Shown: piece after piece, positions 11,550 to 37,300 of the stretch
Position numbering within the stretch: position 1 is the stretch's first letter
How the letters are laid out: every line of letters begins with the position of its first letter
The notes under the pieces: generated by a model
What the model saw: the letters and a program-made list of their open reading frames with translations, nothing else
Databases searched by the model: none
What the model was told of the DNA's origin: nothing
Program-made: the position numbers and the translations under genes
DNA from: Hirudinaria manillensis
Taxonomy: Eukaryota > Annelida > Clitellata > Hirudinida > Hirudinidae
Reading direction: 5' to 3'
DNA: 64,000 nt
NCBI GenBank assembly: GCA_034509925.1
Contig: CM067530.1
Coordinates: 9,496,501-9,560,500 of the forward strand

Positions 11550-14500
11550 TAACAATAATAATAAAGAATAACAAATATTAAAGTAAATATTCCAAACATG
11601 ACCAAATTAACTAAAAATCAAATCGAACAGAACTCACAAGGACCCGAGGGAAGGACGATGGCGTTGAGACCAAAACCCGTGGGCGGCGGCTTTTTCAAAT
11701 GTTCGAGGAGCTGAGGCATGGAGTCAAATTCCGGATCCGAATCCGCGGAATTCTGATCGGAGTTCGAATCCGTCCGCACCACGGAAAACTTTTTGGTTTC
11801 GTGATCGTGAACGATCTTGCAGAAGTGCTCCGTGCCTTGCGGACTTGCGTAGACGAGGACGTAATTGCCGAGCCTCTCTTGGCTCAGCTTCAGCAGGAAG
11901 TTCCTCCTCTTGTCCGACCTGTGCCTCTCTACCAGTCTCTGCCTTGACCACGATTTGCTGGAGGCAAAAATTTGAAGGCCTCATTATTTTCGCTAAGCAT
12001 CGATAAACCAATGACAGGTGGTTATAAACACATGCACAGCACAGAGGCCTGCTAACATTGAGGCATTTATTCATCTATAGTGCCGACCAAAAGCTCATCG
12101 ACTGGATTCATCATACATATGTTAATATTAAAAGTTTATAGCCGTTAATATTAAAAGTTTATAGCCGTTAATATTAAAAGTTTATAGCCGTTAATATTAA
12201 ATGTTTTATCTTAATTTGATGCAACAATTCCAGAAATTCCACACAAAGCTCGTGAAGAGTACGAGTCAAAACAAATAGTTGCAGATCCACAAATATCGGA
12301 AAACAACTCAAAGCCGTTGTCAATCAAAACAAGTCATAAAAATATCTTATTTTGAAGGCATATTAACACATAAAAAGCTTGAACGATTTTTAGAAAAGTA
12401 TTTAAAAAAAAAAAGATTTTAAAGATTTCTTATAATTAAGGCTGTTGAAGATCATATCATCCTGGTTTAATTATTCAAAATAACAACAACAACAATGATG
12501 ATGATGATGATGATGACAATAGCAACAATAGCAACAAGATAGCACAGGCAAGTCCAACATCATTTCCTCATCTTCGACAAATGCACAACTAATTCCTCTC
12601 AAATTGTGCGACCGCCACAACATGCATGCCCCACAACTTTCACCTTTCTATTAACATCGGACTCGTTCATAAACAACACCCCTGTGGGTGCATGGCTATT
12701 GTGAAAATAAAATTTAATGTTTCATTTAAAAAAAAAAAACCATCTCGGGTTCAGTCGGTTCTCGTTTTGAGACGACAAAGATGAAGAATTGCTTTGAAAT
12801 TTTTTTTTTATTAAAATTAAATAAATATAAAAAAAAAAACAAAAGCAAAGTTGAGATAAATTTAGAACAACCACAACCACACAGATGTAATGGTCATCGT
12901 TTAATTTTTAATGAATATTTAATGAGTTTACATAATGTGTTAACATAATGTATGCTATCCTGCAAATATAAATACCCTAATTAATATTAACCCTCGATGT
13001 AATTAATTATGCAGATATTTTAACAAAACACTTCAAAAGAACGTGTAATGTTTGTTTGTTTATTTGTTTCCCTTCAAAGGAGTCAGCCTCCAATCTTTTT
13101 GGAGAGACTAAAAATAAATCCCTCATTAGCATGCGGGGTCGGATGCACCCGATTTAGAACGCTAATCAACGAACAGAGTGGCACGAATTAATGGAAAGGA
13201 GCTTAAGTAAATCATTAAATCTCTTACTGATTATGACTTACTATTAAAATCATTAAGAAAATTATTATCATTATCATCATCATCATTATCATTATTATTA
13301 TCATCATTATGATCATTATCATTATCATTATAATCATCATCATTAATGTCAGTAATTGTCAGAATAGGAAAACCTCTCGTTGGGCTGTTTATATTCATAA
13401 AATTGCATCATAAAAAGCGAGATATAAACAACGATTCAACAAACGTATCAAGTTCAATGCAAGCAACTAAACTTATGTATGTCACGAAATATTACAAAAT
13501 ATCAACAATCACAAATATATATATATAATGATTCATTATTATATTTTTACTAGTTAATATTATTATCACATTAAACAAAATATTAAATTAAAATGTATCA
13601 CAGTAGATATTAATGTTACATAGTAACATAATAACAAGGAGGTAATTATAAATAATTATCATCGCCTCTCCCCACTCCTACAATTATGACCCCACCTGAC
13701 GGGTCCGTGGCACTTCAGGGACTTCAAGTTCTTGACGAACTGAGTTTCGACGGAAGAGCAGAGCGAGTGGGTGTAGTCCTCCATGAGTCTGAAGTACCCG
13801 TCCAGTAAGGTCACCAAGGACAGGGCCTTCCTTTCGTCGTCGCACTTCAAGACCTGTTGATTGATCAATTGATCGAATGATTGATTGGCCGATTAGAAAT
13901 TTTCAATCGTAAATTGATAATGATGATGATGAAAGTAGTGATTTTGTTTTATAAGGAGTACAACATAAACTCTGATTTGAATGGCTCTTATGTAATCATA
14001 TATGATAAAACAAATTGCTAATGTAATATCAATATAATACTGCCAAATATTGTGATCAAAAAGGAGACTTTAAATAAATGAATTAAGTTAACATATGCTT
14101 TGTTGCAGATCTAAATCACTTTTTTGTGCCTCAAAATATCTTACCGATAAACAAACCGATTTTTGAGAATTTAAAAATTTTATTTTTGCCTTATTTTTTT
14201 TTAGAAAATCAACAACAAATCAAGTCAAAGGTTGTTTGCACGTACGAATGGCTGTCCCTGCTTCCTATTGATGTGAATGATCTTCATGTCTTCACCCGGC
14301 ATGTCATTGATTGAGATGTCCATCAGGTCCTCGATTCGAGAATGATAAAAGCCCTTAACAAAATAAAAATAAAAAATAAAAACACTTTTAATATCAGTTG
14401 AATATTAAATAAATTATTTAAAGAAAAAGTTACTCTAAATCTGTTAAATCGGTTCAATAAAACAATTATTAAACAAACATTTTATTCCAACGTAAATATA

Positions 14501-15499
14501 AATCACAAAACAAATAAAACGTATGCACAACAACCTTTCCCTGTAGGTCATCAATGATCTTGAATCCAGGATGATTCTGGTCATAAGGATGCACTGTCAC
14601 CAGGATTTCCTTGTCCGCTCCGGATTTGAACCTGAACTCTTCTGCTCCGTAGTTCTCACAGTACGACAGGAGAGCTTCTATGTACACTCTTTTAACAGAC
14701 GTATCCTCCCTGTCTTTATATTTGTTATATTCTTCTTCAACGCACGGTCTGAAATTATTTTCAAGCTTCTTCGAGCTAAATATTCCGTCAAATTTTGCTT
14801 TATATTTGTCAGGTATGAATTGTCTGGATTGGGCCTTCATCAAAGTGTTAAAGCCGAGATTCTTCTCTTTGCCGTATATTATTTTATTGATGACTGCAAG
14901 TCCCAAACTTTTCTGTAATAATGATGAGCTTCAAACTTTAATTTGGAAGTTTTTGACTATTTTTCAAACAAATTCATTGAAAACTCATAATAACTATATT
15001 TTTACGGATTTATGCAGGAAGTGGATAAAAAAAAACTCACAGAAAAAGCATCATCCTCAGTAATATCTTTCAAGTAAGTGATTCTGCTTAGAAGAAAATC
15101 TTCCCTCATCTGGTAAAAGAAATAAGTCAACGTCTTCTTATAAATATCACTTTTGAAAGCCGATATACCACTCGATGGAGGTATGTATCTGATACGGAAG
15201 AACAAGTGTTGGACTGAATCAAAGAGACATTCTACTTTGTCTCTAGGATTTAGCCAGTTGAATTTATCCCCTTCTTTTTCGGCAAGAGCAAACAGAGGAT
15301 ATGTCAGAGTTGCAATTTCTAGTGTCTTTGCAACTCTAAAGCAAATATCTTCTATTGTATATGATTGCCCAAACTCCTTTATGCATATGGTGTTGTATTT
15401 TCTTTCATCAGCCAAATCTCCATAATAATTAACAATTATTCCACTCTCGATCGATTTCGGTCTAAACAATTTGGTAAGAAAAATTTCATTCTTTGTCAT
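5589..15499 (-). CDS. JAK: Janus kinase (JAK), complete: FERM-SH2-JH2-JH1
   Basis: Eighteen exons: 15499-15041, 14912-14535, 14353-14246, 13853-13696, 11957-11638, 11327-11205, 10579-10485, 10069-9854, 9693-9551, 9087-8973, 8618-8465, 8203-8146, 7928-7741, 7533-7463, 7373-7181, 6904-6783, 6575-6403, 5874-5589. All phases agree, giving 1119 aa, normal for a JAK. An in-frame TGA just upstream fixes the start. FERM spans about residues 1-360 and the SH2 about 365-470, joined by the family-typical CHGP. JH2 (515-755) has [10 protein letters not shown], but HGN replaces HRD and DPG replaces DFG, the standard JAK pseudokinase signature. JH1 (850-1115) has [30 protein letters not shown] and the paired activation-loop tyrosines (DRNYY), so it should be an active tyrosine kinase. 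It would act beneath cytokine receptors and phosphorylate STATs. Oddities: Lys in the SH2 phosphotyrosine pocket, a Ser-rich JH2-JH1 linker of about 90 residues, WCAPE instead of WYAPE, and a short C-lobe. Confidence 0.96.
7095..7180. repeat. CAT/CAC trinucleotide tract abutting a JAK splice donor
   Basis: An imperfect ATC/ACC repeat directly follows the 3' end of the exon 7373-7181 on the minus strand. The donor GTGATG is itself part of the repeat, so length changes could affect splicing. Read through in frame it would add Asp/Gly-rich sequence, which I reject as coding. Confidence 0.8.
9742..9826. repeat. GATG tetranucleotide repeat in a JAK intron
   Basis: Imperfect GATG/GGAT repeats between exons 10069-9854 and 9693-9551. 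The long reading frames across it are repeat artefacts. Confidence 0.85.
10280..10342. repeat. AAAT tetranucleotide repeat
   Basis: A run of AAAT/AAAC units in the JAK intron between exons 10579-10485 and 10069-9854. Confidence 0.85.
11958..13695 (-). other. Longest JAK intron (FERM/SH2 junction)
   Basis: A 1.7 kb intron between the last FERM exon and the SH2 exon. It holds the 23-bp tandem repeat at 12121-12201, GATGAT and AAC runs near 12483-12530, and an ATC/ATT tract at about 13265-13345. I see no further exon: phase 2 on both sides is satisfied directly (AG plus C). Confidence 0.75.
12121..12201. repeat. 23-bp tandem repeat, about 3.5 copies
   Basis: Unit GTTAATATTAAAAGTTTATA plus GCC. 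Three copies are identical; the fourth is partial and diverges at its end. Confidence 0.92.
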
Positions 15500-17129
15500 G
15501 TTTCATCCGATTCTTAAACCTAATTATTTTAGGCCCAGACACATAACAAAGGTTGTATTTAACGAATTTGTAGCAGTCCAACTATAAAAAAATTCCCAAA
15601 GCGATTTTCAACCTGATCGATCCGTAGATCTCAACTCGACTAGTAGCAAATACCAATTAATAAAAATAAAATTAATCTGATTCGACTTATATATTTATCT
15701 GTCAGTATTTTTACAGAGCCAATTGACCGATCGGTGTCAACGTAAAAATGGTAAACAACTTTAGTCGTGATCCATATGATTGAGCGCCTCCTAACTATGC
15801 CAAGATCATTACGGGCAATTATTTTTAATATGGTAATAGCCTACAGAACAAACCTAACAATACAAAAAAAAATAGTCTACGTTGTTTTTCGTATTTTAAG
15901 ATTTCTTAATGAGTAGTCGTCTGCTCGACTCCAGTGGAGTTTTTAAGAGCAAACTCTAGGCGCACTTTGTAACCTCACGAAGAAATCTGAGCACCATTTA
16001 TCGTTTCGAAGATCCTACTGACCTATTTCCATATTGCCCCATTTTTTCAGTTATTAGTTCGCGTTCCTATTCAGTCAGGAACTTTTAAGTGCAGCAACAA
16101 CCAGATCCTGCAAAATTACTTTATTCCACGACCGTGTTTTGTATGGATTTTATTAAAGGTTTTGCCAGTAAAGTTAAACCTTAGCCAAGCTACTGCAAGC
16201 CAAATCAAGTTACCTTACTCTTTAAGGAATATAAGCAAATTTGGTCGCAAAGAAATTTAATCTCTAAACATCTCACAATATCGAAACAATTTTTTAGAAT
16301 CTTACCTAGACACAAACAATAAAATACATGGCCTTGAACAAAACAAATAAGCAACTCCAAATAGACTCACAATATGGTTTTCTTCACCCAAATTTTGGTT
16401 ACAAAGAAATTTCAAGGAAGCAATTAAGACAAGATGTTAAGAGTGCAATTAAATTGTCCAAAAAATGAACATAAGATTTCAAATTACTATTTTCGTGACA
16501 AACAGTTGAACATTTGGCCGAGGAAAACTGAGTCACTGCCTGCTGCATGAATGCAATTCTTTTGATGAACTCTTAAAAAAATATTTCCAATGTATTCAAA
16601 ACATAAGTAAGATTATATTCCATTATACTTCATTCTATAGTTACATTTTAAAACATGAAAAACTAATTTCATTATGTATTAGTTGCAAATAATGCCTTCA
16701 GAGTATCTCTGCTACCTATTGATTTTGCAACTACCACGATAAATAATATTATATATTACGATTAAGGATAAGGAATGAATTTGTAGAATAATATTTGATC
16801 AGTTTATTATAAATTATGATACCTTGTACTATCATTTCTTAAATATAAAACAGCATTAAAATAAAAAATAAAATCCAAAAGAAAATATTTTCCCATTTAG
16901 GCCTATAATAACTTCAAATGATGAGAAGACAGATATTTTAACAATTTAATTGCTTAATTCACAGTCTAATTATTGCAGACCATTATAGTCAAATGAATTG
17001 TCTGTTGTCTTCCCTCTTGATATTTTCACTAATTCATTGACCTGACATTCTGTCAGAGGCTCCTCACTTTTTTCCAACCAGCATCTCAGTTAACTTAGCA
17101 ATATTCATGAGAGGATATCAGTTTCTTTC
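15500..17129. other. JAK 5' flank, no gene seen
   Basis: About 1.6 kb upstream of the JAK start. AT-rich, without domain-bearing reading frames or convincing exons. It must contain the JAK promoter and 5' UTR, which I cannot place. Confidence 0.5.
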
Positions 17130-17790
17130 TCTTATTTTCAAATGAATTCTTTCTTTCGCTCATTCATGGAGGAAGAGTCCGAGGTGATGCACATCCCTTT
17201 GAACATTAAGACTTTCCAGGCAGGTGGCCAACGAAGGGAGAATCTGGTCAAAGCATTCGACAAGACCTACGATCCAAACGGGAAGCTGAGGAGACTCGCG
17301 GAACTGATTGACGGCGACCTAATCGATTGTTTTTAATGGTACGTCAGAGTTGTTTTTTTTTAATATAATTATTTTTTTGTGAAACATTTTAAAATAAATT
17401 TCCGAGAAATAACATTTAATAGTCAGGCGGCAGTTTGGCTAATTCTTCTTCCTCAATGAGATTTAAGAGATTTGTCTCTCAATCTTGAAATTGCCGAACA
17501 CCTTTTCTTTGGATGTAAGATGTTCATTGAATAATAAGTTAAATCGCAAGCCTTGAAAACGCATGAATTTATTTTCTTCTCCTAGAGTTCTGATGACATT
17601 CGTTTTGTAATGTCATAAAATGGTTTTAATTGGCATTTGAATTTGCATTTGAATCATCGTCAAGAATATTTCTGATGTTGTGTTATTTAATTTATTTATT
17701 TGTGTTAATTATTTATTGTTACATCAGGTGTATTATTATCCAGATGTTTGCACCAAGCAAACTTTCTGAAGTAGAAAGGCTGCATTGAGG
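17130..17790 (+). pseudogene. Decayed duplicate of the RING gene 3' end
   Basis: The segment matches 3890-4475 across the end of the last RING-gene intron, the whole last exon and part of the 3' flank. Shared stretches include GGAAGAGTCCGAGGTGA and GGGAGAATCTGGTCAAAGCA. The copy starts inside the intron, so it arose from genomic DNA and not from spliced mRNA. The acceptor has changed from CTCAG to CTCAT. The stop codon is lost, adding LIDCF before the next stop. An ATG in the former intron gives a 64-codon frame (MNSFFRSFMEEESEV at 17142-17336), but it has no RING or TRAF finger. Expression as a small protein is possible but unsupported. Confidence 0.85.
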
Positions 17791-18062
17791 CTCGCTTAAT
17801 GGCTTCCAATTAATTGCAACACAGATTCAATTTGCAGCCAATATATTGATTGTAACTTGAATCAATTAAGATTTCCTTGTGGTTCTGTTTAGGAGTCTGT
17901 TTCAGCCAAATCGGAATCCAGTATCCTGCTTGAAATAAGTCAATTTTTTTGAATTCTATATTGGTTAGTTGATTATGTTAATTATTATAACTTGGGTGTT
18001 GCATAGTCTCGAATAAAAGTTATAAAAATACAAAAATTATTTAATCCTGAATTGGTTTGATT

Positions 18063-22929
<4,867 letters not shown>

Positions 22930-23866
22930 GACCGAGTCTTAATATATCTTGCGAGCCCAAACATTGACCGATCAAACTGTAAAATGAAATTATTGAATCA
23001 CATACGTCGATATGTTTTTCCGACATCCGTTGGCCTTTGTTTGTTACAGTAATTTCTGAAGTTATCACGCAATGCTATAAAGTTCTCTCCACATGTTGTC
23101 TCCTGCAGTTCCCCGATTAATAACATCGTATCGTCGGCTGTTAATTGATTTTTATAAATATCCTCAATCGATCAAAAGAAACTCAACTCTTAAGAAATGT
23201 TCTTGTATTAAATTCAGAAAAACACGTTATAATTCACCCAAATTACTACGTAAAAGGAAGGTTCTTCCCAACACTCGATGGGTCCAACAATAGGCAATTA
23301 CAGATGATTTTGCCATATACTTAATTAATTTAATTATTATAAGCAGGTTATACGCAGTGACTTATTTTCTACTATTTACCTCTAATTGTTTTCAATTTTT
23401 CACATCAGAATAACTTGTTTTTCACCTCATGAAATCGTTCTCATTTGCTGTTTTTCTCATTCAATCTGAAAGTCTTTCTATTTTTAATTCGATCCTGGGT
23501 AGTTGTTTTGCAAGATGCAACAGATGTGAGGAGATAAATGAATTTATTTTCAACATGAATTACGCATTAAATATGTCGATTTTAAATCATTTCGAAGGGA
23601 AACAGCTTTCTTGTACAATCACACGCTAATAAGGCAAAATCATGTCATGAAATTGACATCTCAAACTACGACTAAATTCGTCGCTGATTTAAGGCACAAA
23701 ATGTTGATCACAGGCGATGATAAAATAAAATCGAAGGTTTTAGAGAATTTCTAGACGTATTTCTTTAAACAATTTAGCTTTTCTCGAGACTTAAAACAAG
23801 GTGAAACTTATAAACTTTAAGAGAAACTTTAAAACGACTCTTCCAAACCGGACGGATTGGAGCGTT
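22930..23866. other. Spacer between alpha-actinin 3' end and the ADF-H gene start
   Basis: Both flanking genes read leftward. This 0.94 kb must hold the actinin 3' UTR and the ADF-H gene promoter. No further exon could be supported. Short frames at 22867-23052, 23093-23293 and 23429-23629 lack splice or domain support. Confidence 0.5.
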
Positions 23867-32036
<8,170 letters not shown>

Positions 32037-34389
32037 CTTTCACGCTGGTTTACAATCGTTGACTTTTATTAATTTTATTACGATTAATAGTTTTAATTAA
32101 TGTTAAGTAATTATTTGTTTTAAAAGTGGAAATAAAAATAGCATCGCTGAATATTGGTTTCTAAACTGTTTAGTTTTCTGTAAAATTTCTAAAAGGATTT
32201 AAAAGAATTTCTGCTGATTTATAAAAAGATTTAAAAGAATTTAGTAGAAAAGAAATTTTTCGATTAGAAATTGCATGATTTGCAAATTAAATTTTCTTTT
32301 ATTTCATAACTTTTAATTAGTTGGAGCTCGTTATTAAAACGAATTTCTTAAGACTTTGTAATGTTCGTACGATCGGAACGCAACAATGAAATGTAAATGT
32401 TTGAAGCAAACATCTGTAGGACCGATGAATTGATAAGTAATAATTAATAACATCAAAAAGATTTTCCAATTTTAATCATTTAGTTGATTTATTTGAGATA
32501 CAAAATAAACTTAATATAATTAAACGTAAAATATTGGAACAAATTTGAGCATCAGTGACGAGTCGTCTGCTCTTACGATCTCGAGCAACTTAGTACAATC
32601 ACGGCATCTAAATATTAAATTATTAAATTAACAATCATCGATTAATTAGGAACAGCTCGCAAGTGAAGTCACCAGTTGGACAATTTCAATTGAAATAAAA
32701 AAAAAAGTTAACCTTCAAAAGGTGAAAAACTCACCTCGCGCTTCTTCTTTCCAGGAAAACAAACGAAGAACTTTCCAAGCTGCTCGTTGAATTGCTATCC
32801 GCAACTCTATATCCCGACTTGCACTCGCCATATCTTACCCTACTCCTCCTTCTCGTCACCATCTCACCCAGCCCTCTCCGATGCCAGTGCTCTCGTTATC
32901 TTTCCATCCATCCGTATGTTTATACTCGTCGTTATCGCTCTATCATCTCGTTCGCCTCATTTGATAAAGCTATGAAGTTTACTTTTTCTGTAGGACGGTT
33001 TGCCACTGCTGTTGTAATTAAAATTGTGTTAATTGAAACTTTAAATTGCTCCAAACGTTTCTGGAAAGTCTAATTGCAGTTTGAAAGAATGTCAAAACTA
33101 CAAATAAATGACTTTTAACCATTCTCAAGATTTACAAAATCCATCCAGGATTTGTCTCAACGGTTAGACCGTAACACACCAATAAAATGTTTTTCCACAT
33201 TAGCATAAACCTTTTCCACGCGCAACCTCGTTCTCCACGCATACTCCTGTTTTGCAACCTTCCAAGCAAGCTGGAGTTGCTGTTTATTTCAGATGGAGAT
33301 GCTACTTGTTTCATTTATAAACCTCGCTAATGGAACGACTAAACACTTATGCAATGTCAGTCTTTGACATTCATAGCTTGAATTGGCAATTGGCCAGTTG
33401 GTGTTATTAAGATTTGCTTATAATTAATTTAGTACTTGTGGTCGGCATAAATATTTTTAGAAATGCATTGTTTATGCATACCAACTTTGCATTGGCAGCT
33501 CCCTGGTAGTTTTCAGGAGCACGAAAATAAATTACTTATGGGGAGCTAGTCATCTGGTTATGTAATGATGTATAACACATGAGCAGCTAACATAATATTG
33601 TCTATAATCTACAACTACATGCATTTGTATCGTAATAGACTTTTGTCATACGTTGTGATAAATATTATTCTCAGTTTCAATCAATACCAACAAATTTTAA
33701 ACTCTCGCTCCTCAAATACTATTGACTTTTGATTATTTCTAAAACAAAAATTGTTAAATCGTTCAAAAAATAAACCAACGAGATATGACTGGAGCCACTT
33801 AGAAAGTCTGGCATCATCAACAGATTTTTGCTGAGGCGAGCAAATAATCTAAATTGCTCAACATTTTGATTGCTCAGTTGCCCTAAAGGCCTGCACTGGA
33901 ATGAAAGATTAGAAATTGGAAAAAGTTTAGATTTACTTTGACCTCAACAGATAATTCTATGCAACTCATCTTTGCAGATACACCAACATGGAAATCACGT
34001 TTGATGCGCCATGACTTGGAAAGCGATCATGAAATCGAAATTAGCAGATTACGGATTTGCCAGAACAATAATTGTTTTTCTGCGTATGTCTTATTCTCTC
34101 GCAAAACATTTACTAAAATCACTTTTTTAATTTGTAAAATTGCATTTATTTTTTTTTAAACAAGTTATAAAGTTTCAAAAATGTTCGGAATATGAAGACC
34201 AAGAAGTTAAAAGTCAAAACACCTTTTGCAAGCCAATGATTTCGTTGCTCTTTTAATACCCTTAATACATCTAGAAGTTTAATATGGTCGCTCCGACAAA
34301 TGGATTCGAATCCGTGCCGTCATCTTTGTTTTAACAATTAGAATCTTTGGTTCAGTAACCTTAGTTTCACATCAACAGTTTGGATAGAT
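32037..34389. other. Divergent spacer between alpha-actinin and the 564-aa gene
   Basis: About 2.35 kb separates two genes that read away from each other, so both promoters should lie here. The block 32742-32960 is noticeably less AT-rich than its surroundings and could hold an actinin 5' UTR exon or promoter. Frames at 32787-33073, 33132-33314 and 33938-34159 show no domain or splice support. Confidence 0.45.
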
Positions 34390-37300
34390 ATGAGTCAATT
34401 AATTTTCAAATTTCTCGGCAATAAATATTTATCTAACTTAATTTCGATAAAACGATTCGAATCTTTGGTTCGGCACCGTCCAACCTTCACATCGAATTAT
34501 AACAACCATACTTTCGCAAAAGACTTTGATTTCAAGAATTTTAAGATAATGACTGCCCACACATCTGAATATTCATCAAAACTTGATGACCAGCAAATAC
34601 AAGACGATGCTAAGAAAAACAGATCAGTGATGTTAAGTGGCGAAGGTGAGTTCATTAAAGCTTGAGTGTCTTTTAGGCCTTCTAGTCACTATTTACCATT
34701 ACAAAATTATATTACTTATTATATTAATTATTTCACCATAAATTTATTTTTATTTTTAAGAAATCGAACAGATAGTCGCAACAACGAAAGAATTGGACGC
34801 TGGAGAGGTGACTTAAATGTTTTTTTTAATAATTCTATTAATTCGACTTATTTCAAATTGTGAAATTCCATTCCATTTAGATGTCCGCAGAGAATTCTGA
34901 ACGATTTACACTGATTTCATCATTTTTGAGGTTTTGAAAGTTTAATTTATTTGGTATAATTTGTTTAAGTCGATACAAGCGACGTTTGCTTCGTGTGCAG
35001 TAATCCTTAACCTTTCGAGAGGGAAATTGCAACAAATATTTTGAATGTCTCAAATGCTATTACATTCAATTTTTAATTAATCAATTATTTTTTCTTTCTA
35101 AAGTCGTCTCCTGCCAAATTTATCGGACAAAAGTCTCTTGGACATTGATGATATACTGTATTCAAACAACGATCCAGAACCTGGAGATGTCACCTGTTAG
35201 TGAACTGTTTGTTTTGGTTAAAAGTAAAATTAATTTTAAAGCATATAAAGATGTTTAAATTTACCCACCAGATATTTTGCCTGAAGAATCGATGGCGTTA
35301 ATAGTGGAAACTTGCTTCAAGTCATTTCAAATGTATTACTATGCAATGGTAGGAATGAGACAATTTATTATGCAATTCATTAGCACCAGAACGAGTTAAT
35401 TTTATTGCCGATCCCTTGCACAGCATAACACTCCATCTTTTGCATGAATATAAAAATGCTTTTTATTTCTAGCATTGATATTATAGCATAGTTATTTATC
35501 CAAACTCGTCCGCCTATTGCATCAAAATAATTTCTATAAAACAATTTATTAATTCTAGGTTTCCAATAAAGTAGAGCAGGATCATGGAATAGTAGATCAG
35601 GCAATGCTTCAGCTGATCGAAAATTTTTCTGATTCCGAATTCCAATTTCAGAACATTTGTTTGGGAGAGTAAGCAAATATTATGCTTTAAATTAATTTGA
35701 TGAAAATTATTTCTTACATTTTACATTTTCTCAAATATTGTAAAGAATAGATTTTAAAAGCTAAATTGTCATTTAATCCCACAGTATTCTTAGTCTTCTC
35801 CTGAAAAGCAGAACGGGCCGCCATGTTTGCCAAGCTATAAAGTTTCTTAAAGTAATTCTGACTAAAGAATCACATAAAAAAGTGATCAAGAAAGGCGTTT
35901 ACTGTAAGAAATAACTCTTAATAGAGCCATAGCGTTAAATCAAAATTAATTTAATGATATTTACGTTAATTTACTTTAGTAACAGAAGAACTTCTCTGGC
36001 TATCAAATTTGGGAAATATTACCGGAGACTTGAACCCTCAGGAAAGGAGAATGTCAACCTGGTTATCTAATCAACGTACGAATAACGCTTGATAATGCCA
36101 CATGTACATTCTAATATAAGGCATAAATTTACTAGATTAGACATATATTACATAGATAAATTACTTCTGACAATATCTATAATAGGTTCAATAATAATGC
36201 CATAGTAGTATTTAATGTGGAACTGTCGTTCACAAATTTAGACAAAAGCATAATTACTTATTAATCATTTCGTATCAACCTTTTCATTTACAACTCAGGT
36301 GTAAGCATTTTTGGAAAATTAGACATTTTGGAGATAATGAGAAAAAAGGAAAAAGCATCCGTGAGTGCATTGGAGGAACTGAAACAGGTACTTCATTTTA
36401 CTTAAAACAACGACAACTTTTTGTTGAAATCTGCAATTTTTACTGAAAACTTATTTTAAATCGATTCTATAAAAAAAAAAAATATTAATTTCTCTCGAAA
36501 TTGCTTTCAGACAAATTATGACCAAAGTTACTTGAAGCTCGTGAATTGTCTGAGTTCCAATCGACCTATTAAAGTTGACCTCTTATATCGTTACTTCTCG
36601 TCTGCGCAAACTGATGAAGAAAGGTCACAGAGGGCAAAAGATTTTCTGGAAGCAAATGCCGAAAACGTAAATAAACTCTTCTATTAACCTACAAATAACA
36701 TTTAATTAATAGCACACTTTGCATGTTCGTAGGAAACTGAGTCGGAAAACATTGAACAAGGCGTAATAAGATTTGTGAGAAAATATTTATTGAATTTTCA
36801 TTCTTTCCATCATGTAAGTTGACGAAATTATTGAAATTGAATTGATATTTTGGATTAACCTCAAACTGTGCAAAATTTCAGCAAAACTTGGCACACAGAG
36901 CCCCCGATCACGTCATAAGACTTGTTGACAGATGTCACTGCAACGACATAGAACCTTACATATCAACAGATGATAATGTATTTACTAATCAACAAACCTC
37001 TGATAAGACAACGGATTTAAGTATCGCCAAAGATCAACATAATTTTGCAATTGAAAAATGGCTCTTTTATGATGAATTTCTCAAATATTTATACGTGATG
37101 TCGAAGATGTACGATGCATGCCTGAGGAGTAAAGAACTTTTGAATGTAGGTTCATGAAAATTTATTATTTGCAAGAACATATTATTTACATAATAATTTA
37201 TGATTATAACTGCATTAATTTATATAATAACGAATAAAAAACATTTAAACAATTCTGTGAATTTCAGATAGAAGAAGATTTTGAAGATTTTGAAGCAGCT

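Noticed and set aside
17142..17336. Sixty-four-codon frame as an independent small gene
   Set aside because: It is the copied last exon of the RING gene with altered acceptor and stop; no promoter or domain supports a separate gene.
32787..33073. Two overlapping plus-strand frames in a less AT-rich block
   Set aside because: No domain, splice or start context; more likely 5' UTR or promoter of the divergent actinin gene.
33938..34159. Possible upstream exon of the 564-aa gene
   Set aside because: An acceptor-like TTTGCAG is present, but no donor joins it in phase with 34390 and the ATG exon explains the start.
35380..35676. Minus-strand 98-codon frame
   Set aside because: It is antisense to exon 35559-35668 of the 564-aa gene and otherwise lies in intron.
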